53,031 nt of DNA from Candidatus Iainarchaeum sp. (lineage in GTDB: Archaea > Iainarchaeota > Iainarchaeia > Iainarchaeales > GCA-2688035), in contig JAFCCO010000010.1 of NCBI GenBank assembly GCA_017610175.1, positions 1 through 53,031 of the forward strand. The letters are read 5' to 3'. The stretch's first letter is position 1. Each line of letters begins with the position of its first letter. The translations under genes and the position numbers were made by a program. The notes below the pieces were generated by a model, which searched no databases, was not told the DNA's origin, and worked only from the letters and a program-made list of their open reading frames with translations. Of this stretch, positions 1 to 8,088 are shown in pieces.

Positions 1-114
1 AATTTGATGCCAAAAATTTGCTGATAAAAGGCAGTAAAGAAAACCAAAGCCTCAAAACACTGAAAATAAAAAAAGTAAAAGAAAACCTCTACGCATTCAA
101 ATCCCTGAAAGGAG
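1..114 (+). repeat. Terminal repeat, copy A (paralogous gene segment)
   Basis: These 114 bases match positions 52869-52982 on the same strand with only two adjacent mismatches. Both copies are in coding sequence and are read in the same frame. The copies diverge sharply right after the shared block. They therefore look like a conserved segment of two paralogous surface-protein genes rather than a plain circular overlap. Confidence 0.9.
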
Positions 115-3100
115 AGGTCATTGAAATCGGAAAAAAAGACTCAAAACCCTACGCAAAACTAAACAAATGGGGCGACGAAACATACATTCAACTAACACCA
201 ATAACACCCACCGCCAACACAAACCTAAGTCTCGACGGAGACAAACTCAAATGGATTGAAAACAAAACAGAAACCCACATCTACGCCCTGGAACCAAAAG
301 AAACCGAAAAAAAAGACAGCAAAGGCAAAACACACAAAATCAAAACAAACACCGAGGGCGGACTAGAATGGGAAACCATCTTAAAAGAAAAACCAGAAGA
401 TAACACCATAGCCTGGGGCCTGGAAACAAAAGGACTAACATTCTACTACCAACCACCCCTAAACCAAGAAAACCAAGGAGAAGGACTAACCTGCACAGAA
501 ACAACCTGCTGGAACGAGGGGGGGGACACAATCATTTTCAGGCCAGAACACATTGTCGGAAGCTATGCAGTCTTTAACACAACACAAATGAATGATTTCA
601 AAACAGAGGAAGACGATGCAAAATATGAATGGGGCAAAGCATTCAACATCTACAGGCCAAAAATTTATGAACAAAACAATGAAGATAACTGGGTTTGGGG
701 GGAACTGTACATAGACGAAGCAAGCGGAATAATGACAGTAACAGTAAACCAAGACTGGCTGGACAACGCCAACTACCCGGTTGTAATTGACCCAACTTTA
801 GGATTTGACGGAACCCCCGGGACTTCAGTAGATTTCTTCTGGAACTATTTAATAGCCAACGGCAGTACGGCGAACGGCTACAGTGCCGTTGAAGATGGAA
901 CACTTACCGGCATGTCAGTGTATGCCGCAGAAAAGTACAGCTCTGCGGTGGACATAACGCTTGGAATATATTCGGACGACACCGGGCCTGATGCAAATAT
1001 TGCCAGCACTGTCGGAGGGGCTATTCCAGATAATAGGGGGTGGACAAGCACTTTGACCGTTGACAATCCCGATGGAGGATATGTCATGAGCTACGGTGAG
1101 AAATTCTGGTTGGCTTTTCATAGGGATGAAACCATGGCATCTGCTACGTTTTATTACGACACAGTGGATGGATTTGTAACTAAAACTGGTTCTCCAGATT
1201 ATGTTGATGGGATGATGCCTGAGGCAGGTCCAAGTACCGCTGGCACAGCTGACCGTCAATATGGCATCCGCGCGACCTATGAACAATTTGAAAATCCTGA
1301 CTTGAACATCTGGCAGATTGATGGTCGGGATTTTAATGGTACGCTGCCAGCATTTTCTTATGCTGATGACCGCAATTTGACAATCAAATTCAGGGTTTCC
1401 GACACTGGAGGCGACGATTTGAATTTCAACATGTATTATGGCACCTCAGCCAAAGCGACAACAAACAAGATAATCGAAGACATCAACCTAAGCACAAATC
1501 CAGACGGGGGAAACTGCGACACAAACAGCAAAACAGGAATGGTTTGCACCTGGGACTTTAACACCGATGGCATAGCAGAAAACTTCTACTGGATAACAAT
1601 CGTAATAAACAATGAAGATGTTACAAAGAATATACCAAGCCCAAAAAGCTTCTATGTGAAATCGTTTATGACTTCTTGCGGCGACTACTCCTTGCTTGAA
1701 GACATAACTGTCAATACCACCTGGCTCACCGGATGCACTTACCTAGTAGCGAACACCATAAACGTCAAAAATTCCTCAACTTTAACGGTTCAGCCAGGCG
1801 CAGTGATTAAGTTCGCTGACGACACAGCCCTACAGATTAACGACAATGCCCTGCTCGAAATCGACATTGAAGGCTCAGACACACACAAGGTTCACTTTAC
1901 CTCCTGCAAAGATCAAACAAAGGGAGACGACACAAGCGCGATAGGCGGCTGCAGTGGCGAAGCAGCACCAGGAGACTACGACTACGCAATCTACTTGGAT
2001 AATGCGGCAGGAAACCACTCCAACATAAACTGGCACGATTTGAACATCAGCTTTGCCAAAACAGGGCTATACATTGGAGCTGATTTGAACTCAATCTACA
2101 ATTGCAACATTCAGGACAACAGAAACGCAACATTAAACAGTGGATACGGTGGGGGAATAAAAGTTGCTAATGCAGTGGATTTGTCCTCCATTTACAACAA
2201 CACCTTTGCAAACAACTACGCAAAGTATAACGGTGGAGGAATATCCTTCGGCGTAAAGTATGGTACTAAGCCTACCGTAACCAATTTGTACAACAACATC
2301 TTCACAAACAACACAGTAGACGAATTTCCAGCTTATGGCGGAGCGATTTACGCTTATGCTACAATAACCAATTTATACAACAACACCTTTGCAAACAACA
2401 ACACAGTTACTGGCGGAGCAGTTTCCCTTGACTGGGGCACAATAACCAATGTGTACAATAACACATTCACAAACAACACAGGCAGTGGGTTTGATACTGG
2501 ACAGCTTAGTACAGTAACCAATTTGTACAATAACACATTCACAAGCAACACGGCAAACTATGGCGCGGGAGTTAAAATAAGTAGTACAGTAACCAATTTG
2601 TACAATAACACATTCACAAGCAACATAGCAGGATACATGGGCGGAGCAATTTACGCTTATAATGGCGCAATAGGCAATTTGTACAATAACACATTCACAA
2701 GCAACATAGCAGACGGGCCTTCCACTTCTCAGAACAGGGGCGGGGCAATTTACAACAGAAAAACAAACATAGACAATTTGTACAACAATCTTTTCATAGG
2801 CAACACAGCAACCGAATATGGAGATGCGATTTCCAACAATACTGACGGAGAACTTTACAACGTTTTCAACAATGTTTTCGCGTTCCACCGCAGTACTGAG
2901 GCAATAGGGGATAAAAATACCACAAGCATGGCAAAATACCAGAACAACATATTTGTTGAAAACACTACTGCAATGGACATCGAGGGCAGTATCTTCACAG
3001 AAAACTACAACGCATTCTGGAGCAATGGGGTGAATTGTTCTGGTCAGACTTGTGGTGTGAATGATGTTAATTTTACCGCTTTTCCTTTTATAGGGGGTTA

Positions 3101-4706
3101 TGTTTCTGATGGTGATTTGAATTGGGCAATCATTGACAGCCAGACCAGTCTTGTAACCGATGCAGGAATAAACGTTGGCGCTAATTCATATTTTGTGAAT
3201 AAGACTGTAAGGCAGGACAACCTGCTTGATTTTAGTACGCGTGACATTGGCTACCACTATGACCAAAATGCAGTATACGTCCTTGTTGTTGTGCCAAATG
3301 GCGGGGGAACCTGGAGTGGAACCAACACAATTGACTTCAATGTAAGCACAGACTTCAATGCATGGGACGCCAAGGTGCAAATCAACTACAGTGCAACATC
3401 AGTACAAGGGAGCGGGACACCCATAATATCAGACCAAAACATGGCTGAAGTGATTTACTGCGATAACAACAGCTTGACAGAAGGAAGAACTTGTCACTAC
3501 GATTGGGACACATCAGAAGTACCAAACGGAGCATACTACATTCTAATAGACATAAACGCAAACGGACTAAGCGGGTTCGGTGCAAGCGACGCAACATTTG
3601 AAATACAATTCAACGACCCCTCCCAAGTAGACACAGGTTTAGGGCAAGCATACTGCGGAGACCGCGAATGCAACGGCAGAGAAACAGCTTCCACCTGTGC
3701 TCTAGACTGCCCACCCGTCTGCGGGGACGGAGCCTGCACAGGAAACGAATCCTTTTTTACCTGTCCGCTTGACTGCTTTGGATGTGGGGACGGAATCTGC
3801 TCTTCGACTGAAACACAGGCAACCTGCCCGCAAGACTGCAAACCAACATGCGGCGATAGCATTTGCGCCTCAACAGAAAACTGCCTAACCTGTCCAACCG
3901 ACTGCGGGCAATGCCCAGAAGAAACAACTGTTTTTGAGGAAACAATCGAAAATCAAGCAACAGAAACACAAATAGAAGAACTTACAAAACAAACCGGAAA
4001 ATCCAAACAAAACGCAATCGAAGCATTCAAAAAAGTATTTTTAACAAGAACAGTAAAAGTAACCCAAGCAAAAATCACCCCAACCCAAACAACCTACAAA
4101 ACCACAATAACAATAAACACAAAAAACAAAACAGGAAACAAACTCAAAAACGTGAAAATACTGGAAACAATTCCAAAAGCGGTTGCAGAAAACACTTCCC
4201 AAATCAAAAGCAACTTCGAGTTCAAAGTAATTCAAGAAGACCCAATAATCGAATTCACAATTCCAAACATTAACCCGGAACAAACAGCTGAAGTAACCTA
4301 CTTTGTGGAAAAGAAAATAGAACAAGCAACACTAAACCCGGAACAAACAGCTGAAGTAACCTACTTTGTGGAAAAGAAAATAGAACAAGCAACACTATCA
4401 GAATGGGTTGCACCAATCCCGGTGGCAGCAAAAGAAGTAATCCCAAAACCAACAACCTGCACAACAGACCAAGACTGCGACGACCAAGAACCCTGCACAA
4501 ACGAATTCTGCCTAAATGGGCAATGCAGCTTTATCTCACTTCCAAACGGGACAACCTGCGGCTACGGAAGGGAGTGCAAGGAAGCGGAATGCATTGAAAT
4601 AGAAAAAGTGCAAATTGCAGAAGAACAAGACTACAACACAATTTTGATTGCAGCCGCAGTGCTCCTAATCATTGCAGCAGCAGCATGGTACTACAAAAAG
4701 CAATGA
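3..4706 (+). CDS. Giant beta-helix surface protein, 5'-truncated
   Basis: The frame is open to the window edge, so the N-terminus is missing; the paralogue at 52601 suggests it would be a short N-region plus one membrane helix. After a Lys/Thr-rich domain there is a module ending near 800, and another at about 830-1280. A right-handed beta-helix-like array with Y-N-N-T-F repeats follows (about 2180-2890). Four Cys repeats of the form CGDxxCxxxExxxTCxxDC lie at 3650-3920, then a 21-residue tandem duplication, a second Cys module (about 4457-4590) and a C-terminal membrane helix ending in YYKKQ. This is a cell-surface anchored protein; adhesion is an inference. Coding-strand composition is unusual: A/C-rich at both ends and G/T-richer at about 830-1450 and 3030-3300, as if domains had been shuffled. 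Confidence 0.9.
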   Translation, partial: FDAKNLLIKGSKENQSLKTLKIKKVKENLYAFKSLKGEVIEIGKKDSKPYAKLNKWGDETYIQLTPITPTANTNLSLDGDKLKWIENKTETHIYALEPKETEKKDSKGKTHKIKTNTEGGLEWETILKEKPEDNTIAWGLETKGLTFYYQPPLNQENQGEGLTCTETTCWNEGGDTIIFRPEHIVGSYAVFNTTQMNDFKTEEDDAKYEWGKAFNIYRPKIYEQNNEDNWVWGELYIDEASGIMTVTVNQDWLDNANYPVVIDPTLGFDGTPGTSVDFFWNYLIANGSTANGYSAVEDGTLTGMSVYAAEKYSSAVDITLGIYSDDTGPDANIASTVGGAIPDNRGWTSTLTVDNPDGGYVMSYGEKFWLAFHRDETMASATFYYDTVDGFVTKTGSPDYVDGMMPEAGPSTAGTADRQYGIRATYEQFENPDLNIWQIDGRDFNGTLPAFSYADDRNLTIKFRVSDTGGDDLNFNMYYGTSAKATTNKIIEDINLSTNPDGGNCDTNSKTGMVCTWDFNTDGIAENFYWITIVINNEDVTKNIPSPKSFYVKSFMTSCGDYSLLEDITVNTTWLTGCTYLVANTINVKNSSTLTVQPGAVIKFADDTALQINDNALLEIDIEGSDTHKVHFTSCKDQTKGDDTSAIGGCSGEAAPGDYDYAIYLDNAAGNHSNINWHDLNISFAKTGLYIGADLNSIYNCNIQDNRNATLNSGYGGGIKVANAVDLSSIYNNTFANNYAKYNGGGISFGVKYGTKPTVTNLYNNIFTNNTVDEFPAYGGAIYAYATITNLYNNTFANNNTVTGGAVSLDWGTITNVYNNTFTNNTGSGFDTGQLSTVTNLYNNTFTSNTANYGAGVKISSTVTNLYNNTFTSNIAGYMGGAIYAYNGAIGNLYNNTFTSNIADGPSTSQNRGGAIYNRKTNIDNLYNNLFIGNTATEYGDAISNNTDGELYNVFNNVFAFHRSTEAIGDKNTTSMAKYQNNIFVENTTAMDIEGSIFTENYNAFWSNGVNCSGQTCGVNDVNFTAFPFIGGYVSDGDLNWAIIDSQTSLVTDAGINVGANSYFVNKTVRQDNLLDFSTRDIGYHYDQNAVYVLVVVPNGGGTWSGTNTIDFNVSTDFNAWDAKVQINYSATSVQGSGTPIISDQNMAEVIYCDNNSLTEGRTCHYDWDTSEVPNGAYYILIDINANGLSGFGASDATFEIQFNDPSQVDTGLGQAYCGDRECNGRETASTCALDCPPVCGDGACTGNESFFTCPLDCFGCGDGICSSTETQATCPQDCKPTCGDSICASTENCLTCPTDCGQCPEETTVFEETIENQATETQIEELTKQTGKSKQNAIEAFKKVFLTRTVKVTQAKITPTQTTYKTTITINTKNKTGNKLKNVKILETIPKAVAENTSQIKSNFEFKVIQEDPIIEFTIPNINPEQTAEVTYFVEKKIEQATLNPEQTAEVTYFVEKKIEQATLSEWVAPIPVAAKEVIPKPTTCTTDQDCDDQEPCTNEFCLNGQCSFISLPNGTTCGYGRECKEAECIEIEKVQIAEEQDYNTILIAAAVLLIIAAAAWYYKKQ
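2187..2810 (+). repeat. Beta-helix repeat array in DNA
   Basis: About eight units share a core close to AATTTGTACAATAACAC followed by TTCACAAGCAAC, at roughly 2187, 2280, 2368, 2446, 2517, 2590, 2671 and 2772. Spacing is irregular (about 70-90 bp). Several neighbouring units are nearly identical at DNA level, which points to recent duplication or conversion between units. Confidence 0.8.
4272..4397 (+). repeat. Perfect 63-bp tandem duplication
   Basis: Positions 4272-4334 and 4335-4397 are identical, 21 codons each, beginning N-P-E-Q-T-A-E-V. The duplication is in frame and lies just before the second Cys module of the surface protein. Perfect identity implies a very recent event or a slippage-prone, phase-variable length site; an assembly duplication is also possible. 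Confidence 0.95.
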
Positions 4707-4732
4707 ATCCTTCCGGTATTTCATGCCATATG

Positions 4733-4740
4733 TTTAAATT
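4733..4740 (+). promoter_or_regulatory. TATA-like box A for the 4764 gene
   Basis: TTTAAATT is centred about 28 bases ahead of the ATG at 4764. This spacing places the transcription start at or next to the start codon, so the mRNA is probably leaderless. Confidence 0.6.
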
Positions 4741-4763
4741 CGTTTAAGGCTTCTTTTCATCTT

Positions 4764-4955
4764 ATGAGGCGAAAGAAAAAACCGGTGACCGAGGGCTGCA
4801 TTGAGAAGTCCGAGGACAAAGCCTGGCAGGAATGGTTTAACAACCTCGATGTCAAAGAGCACGAAACGCACCTTGCCCAGCTTGGCCTGGACAAGGAAGA
4901 CATTGCGGACTGGGAAGAAGCCGAGGGCATCAAAAAACCAAAGAAGAAAAAATAG
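4764..4955 (+). CDS. Small acidic/basic hypothetical protein (63 aa)
   Basis: A 63-residue soluble protein with a basic N-terminus (MRRKKKP), an acidic central helix-like stretch and a Lys-rich tail. No catalytic motif, Cys cluster or membrane segment is visible. The box A 28 bases upstream supports the start and a short independent transcript. It sits between the giant surface gene and a convergent small membrane protein. I do not recognise the family; the mixed-charge layout would suit a nucleic-acid or ribosome-associated protein, but that is a guess. Confidence 0.7.
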   Translation: MRRKKKPVTEGCIEKSEDKAWQEWFNNLDVKEHETHLAQLGLDKEDIADWEEAEGIKKPKKKK

Positions 4956-4967
4956 GCATTAATAACC

Positions 4968-5195
4968 TTATTTTGATATTTTTGCGTAGTGCAAGGTGTA
5001 TTTGGCCTGGTAGTAAAGCACTACGCCGCCAACTCCCGCGAGAACGCTTGAAAAGTAGTAAATAAGTGAGACAAAAGGGTCAATTTCGTGGTTTGTAACC
5101 CCCTGAACAAGGCTCCAGATGAACAAAGTGAGGAAAACCGTGCCAACTATAAAAAAGAAGATTCCTTTAACAAAAATCTCGGTTACCTCATTCAT
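4968..5195 (-). CDS. Small two-helix membrane protein (75 aa)
   Basis: Two hydrophobic segments (about residues 9-30 and 42-62) are joined by a short polar loop, giving a hairpin membrane protein with a basic C-terminus. It has no recognisable motif. It is convergent with the 4764 gene, ending 13 bases away. An A/T-rich stretch at about 5213-5227 lies in promoter position on the minus strand. Function unknown; the frame is uninterrupted and no better reading exists on the other strand. Confidence 0.65.
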   Translation of the reverse strand: MNEVTEIFVKGIFFFIVGTVFLTLFIWSLVQGVTNHEIDPFVSLIYYFSSVLAGVGGVVLYYQAKYTLHYAKISK

Positions 5196-5296
5196 CAGCT
5201 ATTTAGTAAATCCAATATGTTTTTAAAGAGTTTAAGCACTATATATATTAGCAAAAAACCTAATTTTGCGCTTTTAAGAAAAAACTTTAATGGTAG

Positions 5297-5470
5297 GTGT
5301 TATCCTTGTTATCCCTAGATTCAAACGATGAAGAGGCAAGATTGAAATTGCTTGCAGAAGAGTTCAAGCTCAGGAAAAAGCAGCCTGAGGCATGGACAAA
5401 AACAAAGTACAGAAAATACGCCAACTTTGGCATGAACAGGAAGAAAAAGCAAGACGAAGGGAGCAACTAA
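5297..5470 (+). CDS. Very small basic protein (57 aa), GTG start
   Basis: The reading frame runs GTG 5297 to TAA 5468-5470 and encodes a Leu/Lys/Glu-rich protein ending with a Lys-rich patch and Gly-Ser-Asn. An in-frame TAG just upstream fixes the 5' limit; TTG at 5306 is the alternative start. An A/T box (CTTTTAAG, about 5272-5279) lies 20-25 bases ahead, consistent with a leaderless mRNA. The product is helix-prone and charged, with no known motif. Confidence 0.55.
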   Translation: MLSLLSLDSNDEEARLKLLAEEFKLRKKQPEAWTKTKYRKYANFGMNRKKKQDEGSN

Positions 5471-5597
5471 GCCACACGGCTTTTTCTCCCCTCAAAATAC
5501 ATTTTAAAAAAAAAGAAAGGTTCAAAGGTGAATAAAGGTTACAGAAAGAAAACCTGATTTTACGCGCTTAATTCAAAAAAGCTTACGCATGTTTATC

Positions 5598-5604
5598 GGA
5601 GGTG
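5598..5604 (+). promoter_or_regulatory. Strong Shine-Dalgarno site
   Basis: GGAGGTG lies 8 bases before the ATG at 5613 and decides that start. It is unusually strong compared with the leaderless genes around it. Confidence 0.8.
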
Positions 5605-5612
5605 CAAAATAA

Positions 5613-6089
5613 ATGGCTTTTGGAGACAACCAGCGACGCGGCTCATTCGGCCCGAAGCCGGTAGAAGAAGGAAATGAATACGATGTTGAAATTGAAGGCA
5701 TCGGAACAAAGGGAGACGGCATAGGCCGCATCAAAGGCTTTGTTGTAATTGTTCCAAACACAAAGGTTGGGGACAAGGTCAAAGTCAAAATCAGTGCGGT
5801 CAGAGGCAAAGTCGCATTCGGTGACGTAGTCGGCGCAGCAGAAACGGCCCCTGCAGAAGAAAAGGCAGAGGAAGCTGAAGAAGGAAAGGAAGAAGAAGCA
5901 ACCGAGGAAGCTGCAGAAGAAGAGGAAGAAGCAGAGCCTGAAGCGGAAGCTGACGAAGAAAAGAAAGAAGAAGCCCCCGCTGAAGAGGCAGAGCCGGCAG
6001 CCGAAGAAACCGAAGAGCCAAAGGAAGAAGCCCCTGCAGAAGAAGAAGCAGAGGACGCACCCGAAGCTGATGAAGAAAAGAAAGAGTAA
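5613..6089 (+). CDS. TRAM-domain RNA-binding protein with acidic tail
   Basis: Residues about 20-72 form a TRAM domain: a beta-rich fold with the pattern V-E-I-E-G-I-G, then G-D-G-I-G-R-I, a G-F-V-V-I-V-P strand and V-G-D-K-V-K-V-K-I. Archaeal stand-alone TRAM proteins bind RNA and act like cold-shock RNA chaperones. Here the domain is followed by about 85 residues made almost only of Glu, Ala, Pro, Asp and Lys. Such a tail is not needed for the fold and would strongly repel nucleic acid, so it may regulate RNA release or bind a basic partner. The strong ribosome site and clear terminator suggest a well-expressed single-gene unit. Confidence 0.88.
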   Translation: MAFGDNQRRGSFGPKPVEEGNEYDVEIEGIGTKGDGIGRIKGFVVIVPNTKVGDKVKVKISAVRGKVAFGDVVGAAETAPAEEKAEEAEEGKEEEATEEAAEEEEEAEPEAEADEEKKEEAPAEEAEPAAEETEEPKEEAPAEEEAEDAPEADEEKKE

Positions 6090-6120
6090 AGCCGATTTTA
6101 CCTTAAAACCGGCTTTTTTT
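6089..6120 (+). terminator. Hairpin plus T-tract terminator
   Basis: AAGCCG (6089-6094) pairs with CGGCTT (6110-6115), extended by an inner TTTTA/TAAAA stem, and runs into seven T residues. It begins inside the TRAM gene's stop codon. Confidence 0.75.
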
Positions 6121-6187
6121 CTATTTTTTTAAGGCAATCAATAGCCTTAAATTCACATTGTGTACTTATAACTCTTGAGGTGGGAAT

Positions 6188-6355
6188 ATGAGTGTGTCAC
6201 TCTTATCGCAGAGGGCAAAGAATTTTTCAGCAGCCCAAGAGGGAAAGTGCATGAACTGCGGCAGGCCAATCTGGCCAGGGCGCGGAATTTATGAAAAACG
6301 CTTTTGCTCGGTTGAATGCAAGGAAGAATACTGTGTTACCACGGTTTGCCGGTAA
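6188..6355 (+). CDS. Small zinc-ribbon protein (55 aa)
   Basis: The start is ATG 6188, with GAGGTG five bases upstream. The core reads C-M-N-C-G-R-P-I followed 17 residues later by F-C-S-V-E-C, the arrangement of the small archaeal zinc ribbons classed as DUF2116. One structural zinc is expected from the two Cys pairs. Two more Cys residues lie near the C-terminus. It is probably a cytoplasmic nucleic-acid- or ribosome-associated factor; no specific role is known. Confidence 0.75.
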   Translation: MSVSLLSQRAKNFSAAQEGKCMNCGRPIWPGRGIYEKRFCSVECKEEYCVTTVCR

Positions 6356-6396
6356 CATCCTTTATTTTTATTAATTTCCCGGCAAAAATTGCTTTA

Positions 6397-7038
6397 ATGA
6401 AAAAAGACATCGCGTTGATAATGCGGGAAATACTCAAATACTCAAACGATTTACCCTCAGTTTCACACAACACCCCCTTCAAAGTCCTGATTGCAACAGT
6501 TCTCTCCCAACGAACCAAGGATGCGGCCACGGAGAAAGCCGCGGCAAAACTCTTCTCAAAATACCCAAACGCAAAATCCCTTGCAAAAGCGCCAACAAGG
6601 GAGGTACAAAAGCTGATTAAGGGAGCAGGCTTCTACAAAACCAAGGCCGCGCGAATCAAAGAAATAAGCAAGGCGATTTTGGAGCAATTTAACGGAAAAG
6701 TTCCGGATTCAAGGAAGCAGTTAATGTCGCTTCCGGGTGTTGGCTCAAAAACCAGCGCATGCACCGTGGTTTATGCGTTCGGAAAGCCGGCAATTTGCGT
6801 GGATGTCCACGTTCACAGGATAAGCAACAGGATAGGGATTGTTGATACAAAAAAACCGGACGAAACAGAGGCAGAACTAAACAAAATTATCCCAAAAAAA
6901 TACTGGCTTAGCATAAACCATTCAATGGTGAGGTTTGGCCAAGAAACATGCAGGCCACGGAACCCAAAGCACCAAGAATGCGCCCTGCAAAAGCAATGCG
7001 ACTTTTTTAACAGAAAAGGCAAGTGGGCGCAGAGTTAA
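6397..7038 (+). CDS. nth: Endonuclease III-type DNA glycosylase/AP lyase
   Basis: Base-excision repair enzyme that removes oxidised pyrimidines and cleaves the abasic site. The helix-hairpin-helix motif is LPGVGSKTSA (residues 112-121) with catalytic Lys118, and the catalytic Asp136 lies in V-D-V-H-V-H. The C-terminal iron-sulfur loop is C185-x6-H192-x2-C195-x5-C201: the usual second Cys is His. Length (213 aa) is normal for the family. I start at ATG 6397 (MKKDIALIM) because the upstream in-frame extension is unrelated to the family and overlaps the zinc-ribbon gene. Confidence 0.93.
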   Translation: MKKDIALIMREILKYSNDLPSVSHNTPFKVLIATVLSQRTKDAATEKAAAKLFSKYPNAKSLAKAPTREVQKLIKGAGFYKTKAARIKEISKAILEQFNGKVPDSRKQLMSLPGVGSKTSACTVVYAFGKPAICVDVHVHRISNRIGIVDTKKPDETEAELNKIIPKKYWLSINHSMVRFGQETCRPRNPKHQECALQKQCDFFNRKGKWAQS

Positions 7039-7071
7039 GCTTTTATTGAACAAAAGCAGCAATTTATATGA

Positions 7072-7335
7072 ATGGGTTTTGTTTACAGAATCGCAAGCGG
7101 CATGAAACGAAGCATTCCGGCGCTTGTTGCAAAAGTGGGATCGGTTTTCTTGCTGATTTTTGCGGTAGGAATGGTGGTGGGATTTTGGTTCTCCTCCGCA
7201 GGCTACCCCTACTTTGTTTTGCTAATCCCTATTGCGGGCGTAGCCATAATGTGGCAAAAGCTTGACGAAGGGCTGCTGGTATTTATTGCATTAATGGCCA
7301 TAGCCCTTCTTTTTCCGGAATTTTTCCTGGTCTAA
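7072..7335 (+). CDS. Small multi-helix membrane protein (87 aa)
   Basis: The protein has three hydrophobic segments (about residues 20-41, 44-60 and 67-86) and a short basic N-terminus, suggesting an integral membrane protein with almost no soluble part. No transporter or enzyme motif is visible. It lies 33 bases after nth and may be co-transcribed, although AATTTATATG just ahead could be its own promoter. An overlapping ATG at 7068 opens a different, less plausible frame. Function unknown. Confidence 0.7.
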   Translation: MGFVYRIASGMKRSIPALVAKVGSVFLLIFAVGMVVGFWFSSAGYPYFVLLIPIAGVAIMWQKLDEGLLVFIALMAIALLFPEFFLV

Positions 7336-7348
7336 AGCAGAAACAGCT

Positions 7349-7639
7349 TTACTCTTCAATTTTTTCTATTTTTCCGAACTTTCCGGTTCCGAGTTGCCTT
7401 TCACCCTGGTATTCGCCGCACCAGCCGTTCTCAATCTTGACCTTGTCGCCTTCGTTGAACTGGGCGCACTGCTCGTTCCAAAAGGTAAGCTTGATTTCTC
7501 CGGTTTCATCCTTTCCGGCCGCGCTGCAAACCTTTCCCGAACCTCGGTCGTTTGCAAACTCTCGAACTTCGCTCTTACTGGTTATTTCAAGTACAATTTC
7601 AGGCACTGCGGCCTTTGCTTTAACTTCGTTCACTTTCAT
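7349..7639 (-). CDS. OB-fold single-strand nucleic acid-binding protein (RPA-like)
   Basis: A 96-residue protein with the sequence features of one OB-fold of the archaeal RPA/SSB type: a charged beta strand V-R-E-F, then D-E-T-G-E-I-K-L-T-F-W-N, a central N-E-G-D-K-V-K-I-E-N-G-W turn and a closing Y-Q-G-E-R-Q-L strand. The W and Y at these places normally stack on single-stranded DNA bases. ATG 7637-7639 is chosen because GGGAGGGTG lies directly upstream; an in-frame GTG three codons earlier falls inside that ribosome site. It is divergent from the 7714 gene. RNA rather than DNA could be the ligand. Confidence 0.82.
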   Translation of the reverse strand: MKVNEVKAKAAVPEIVLEITSKSEVREFANDRGSGKVCSAAGKDETGEIKLTFWNEQCAQFNEGDKVKIENGWCGEYQGERQLGTGKFGKIEKIEE

Positions 7640-7680
7640 AAAAAGCACCCTCCCTTTTTCAATATTCAGATTGCAAAAGC

Positions 7681-7686
7681 TTTAAA
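7681..7686. promoter_or_regulatory. Palindromic TATA box between divergent genes
   Basis: TTTAAA is its own reverse complement. It is centred 30 bases from the ATG at 7714 (plus) and 44 bases from the ATG at 7639 (minus), which would give a near-leaderless message on the plus strand and a roughly 20-base leader carrying the ribosome site on the minus strand. Confidence 0.5.
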
Positions 7687-7713
7687 TTAGGTTGCAAAAA
7701 ACCAATTCTACAG

Positions 7714-8088
7714 ATGAAGTACCAATACAGCGAAAAATGGACAGACTTTGCAAGGGAGATAGCAACAGTCCTCGAGCTAAAATACATTGAATTGGACAGA
7801 ATTGCGGTGGTTGAAAGCCAGGGGACAAAAACCAAGCGAACAATTGCCCGAATCCACACAATGGGAAAGGTAATGCAGCTTGGAATGGGGTCAAAGCCGT
7901 TTTACACAATAGAGCTGATAACCGAGAAATTCAACCAGCAAAATTACCCCAACCAAATCAAAACAATCATCCACGAACTCCTCCACATCCCCGTTGCCTT
8001 CGGGGGCGGGTTCAGGCACCACAAGCCCCACGTAAACGCAAGGACCGTTGAAATACAATACAATAAAATAAAACACCTGTATACATAA
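7714..8088 (+). CDS. Putative zinc metallopeptidase, HExxH type
   Basis: A 124-residue protein with H-E-L-L-H-I-P near residue 90, a canonical zincin active site (two His ligands and the catalytic Glu). G-G-G-F-R-H-H-K-P-H follows, whose His residues could supply the third ligand. The layout matches the compact 'putative phage metallopeptidase' family, which also occurs in archaeal genomes. It has no signal peptide or membrane helix, so it probably acts in the cytoplasm. The substrate is unknown. The short leader and TTTAAA box upstream support the start. Confidence 0.8.
   Translation: MKYQYSEKWTDFAREIATVLELKYIELDRIAVVESQGTKTKRTIARIHTMGKVMQLGMGSKPFYTIELITEKFNQQNYPNQIKTIIHELLHIPVAFGGGFRHHKPHVNARTVEIQYNKIKHLYT

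Noticed and set aside
5088-5318. 76-codon frame on the plus strand
   Set aside because: It covers the small membrane protein gene and two promoter regions; the opposite-strand product has clear membrane helices.
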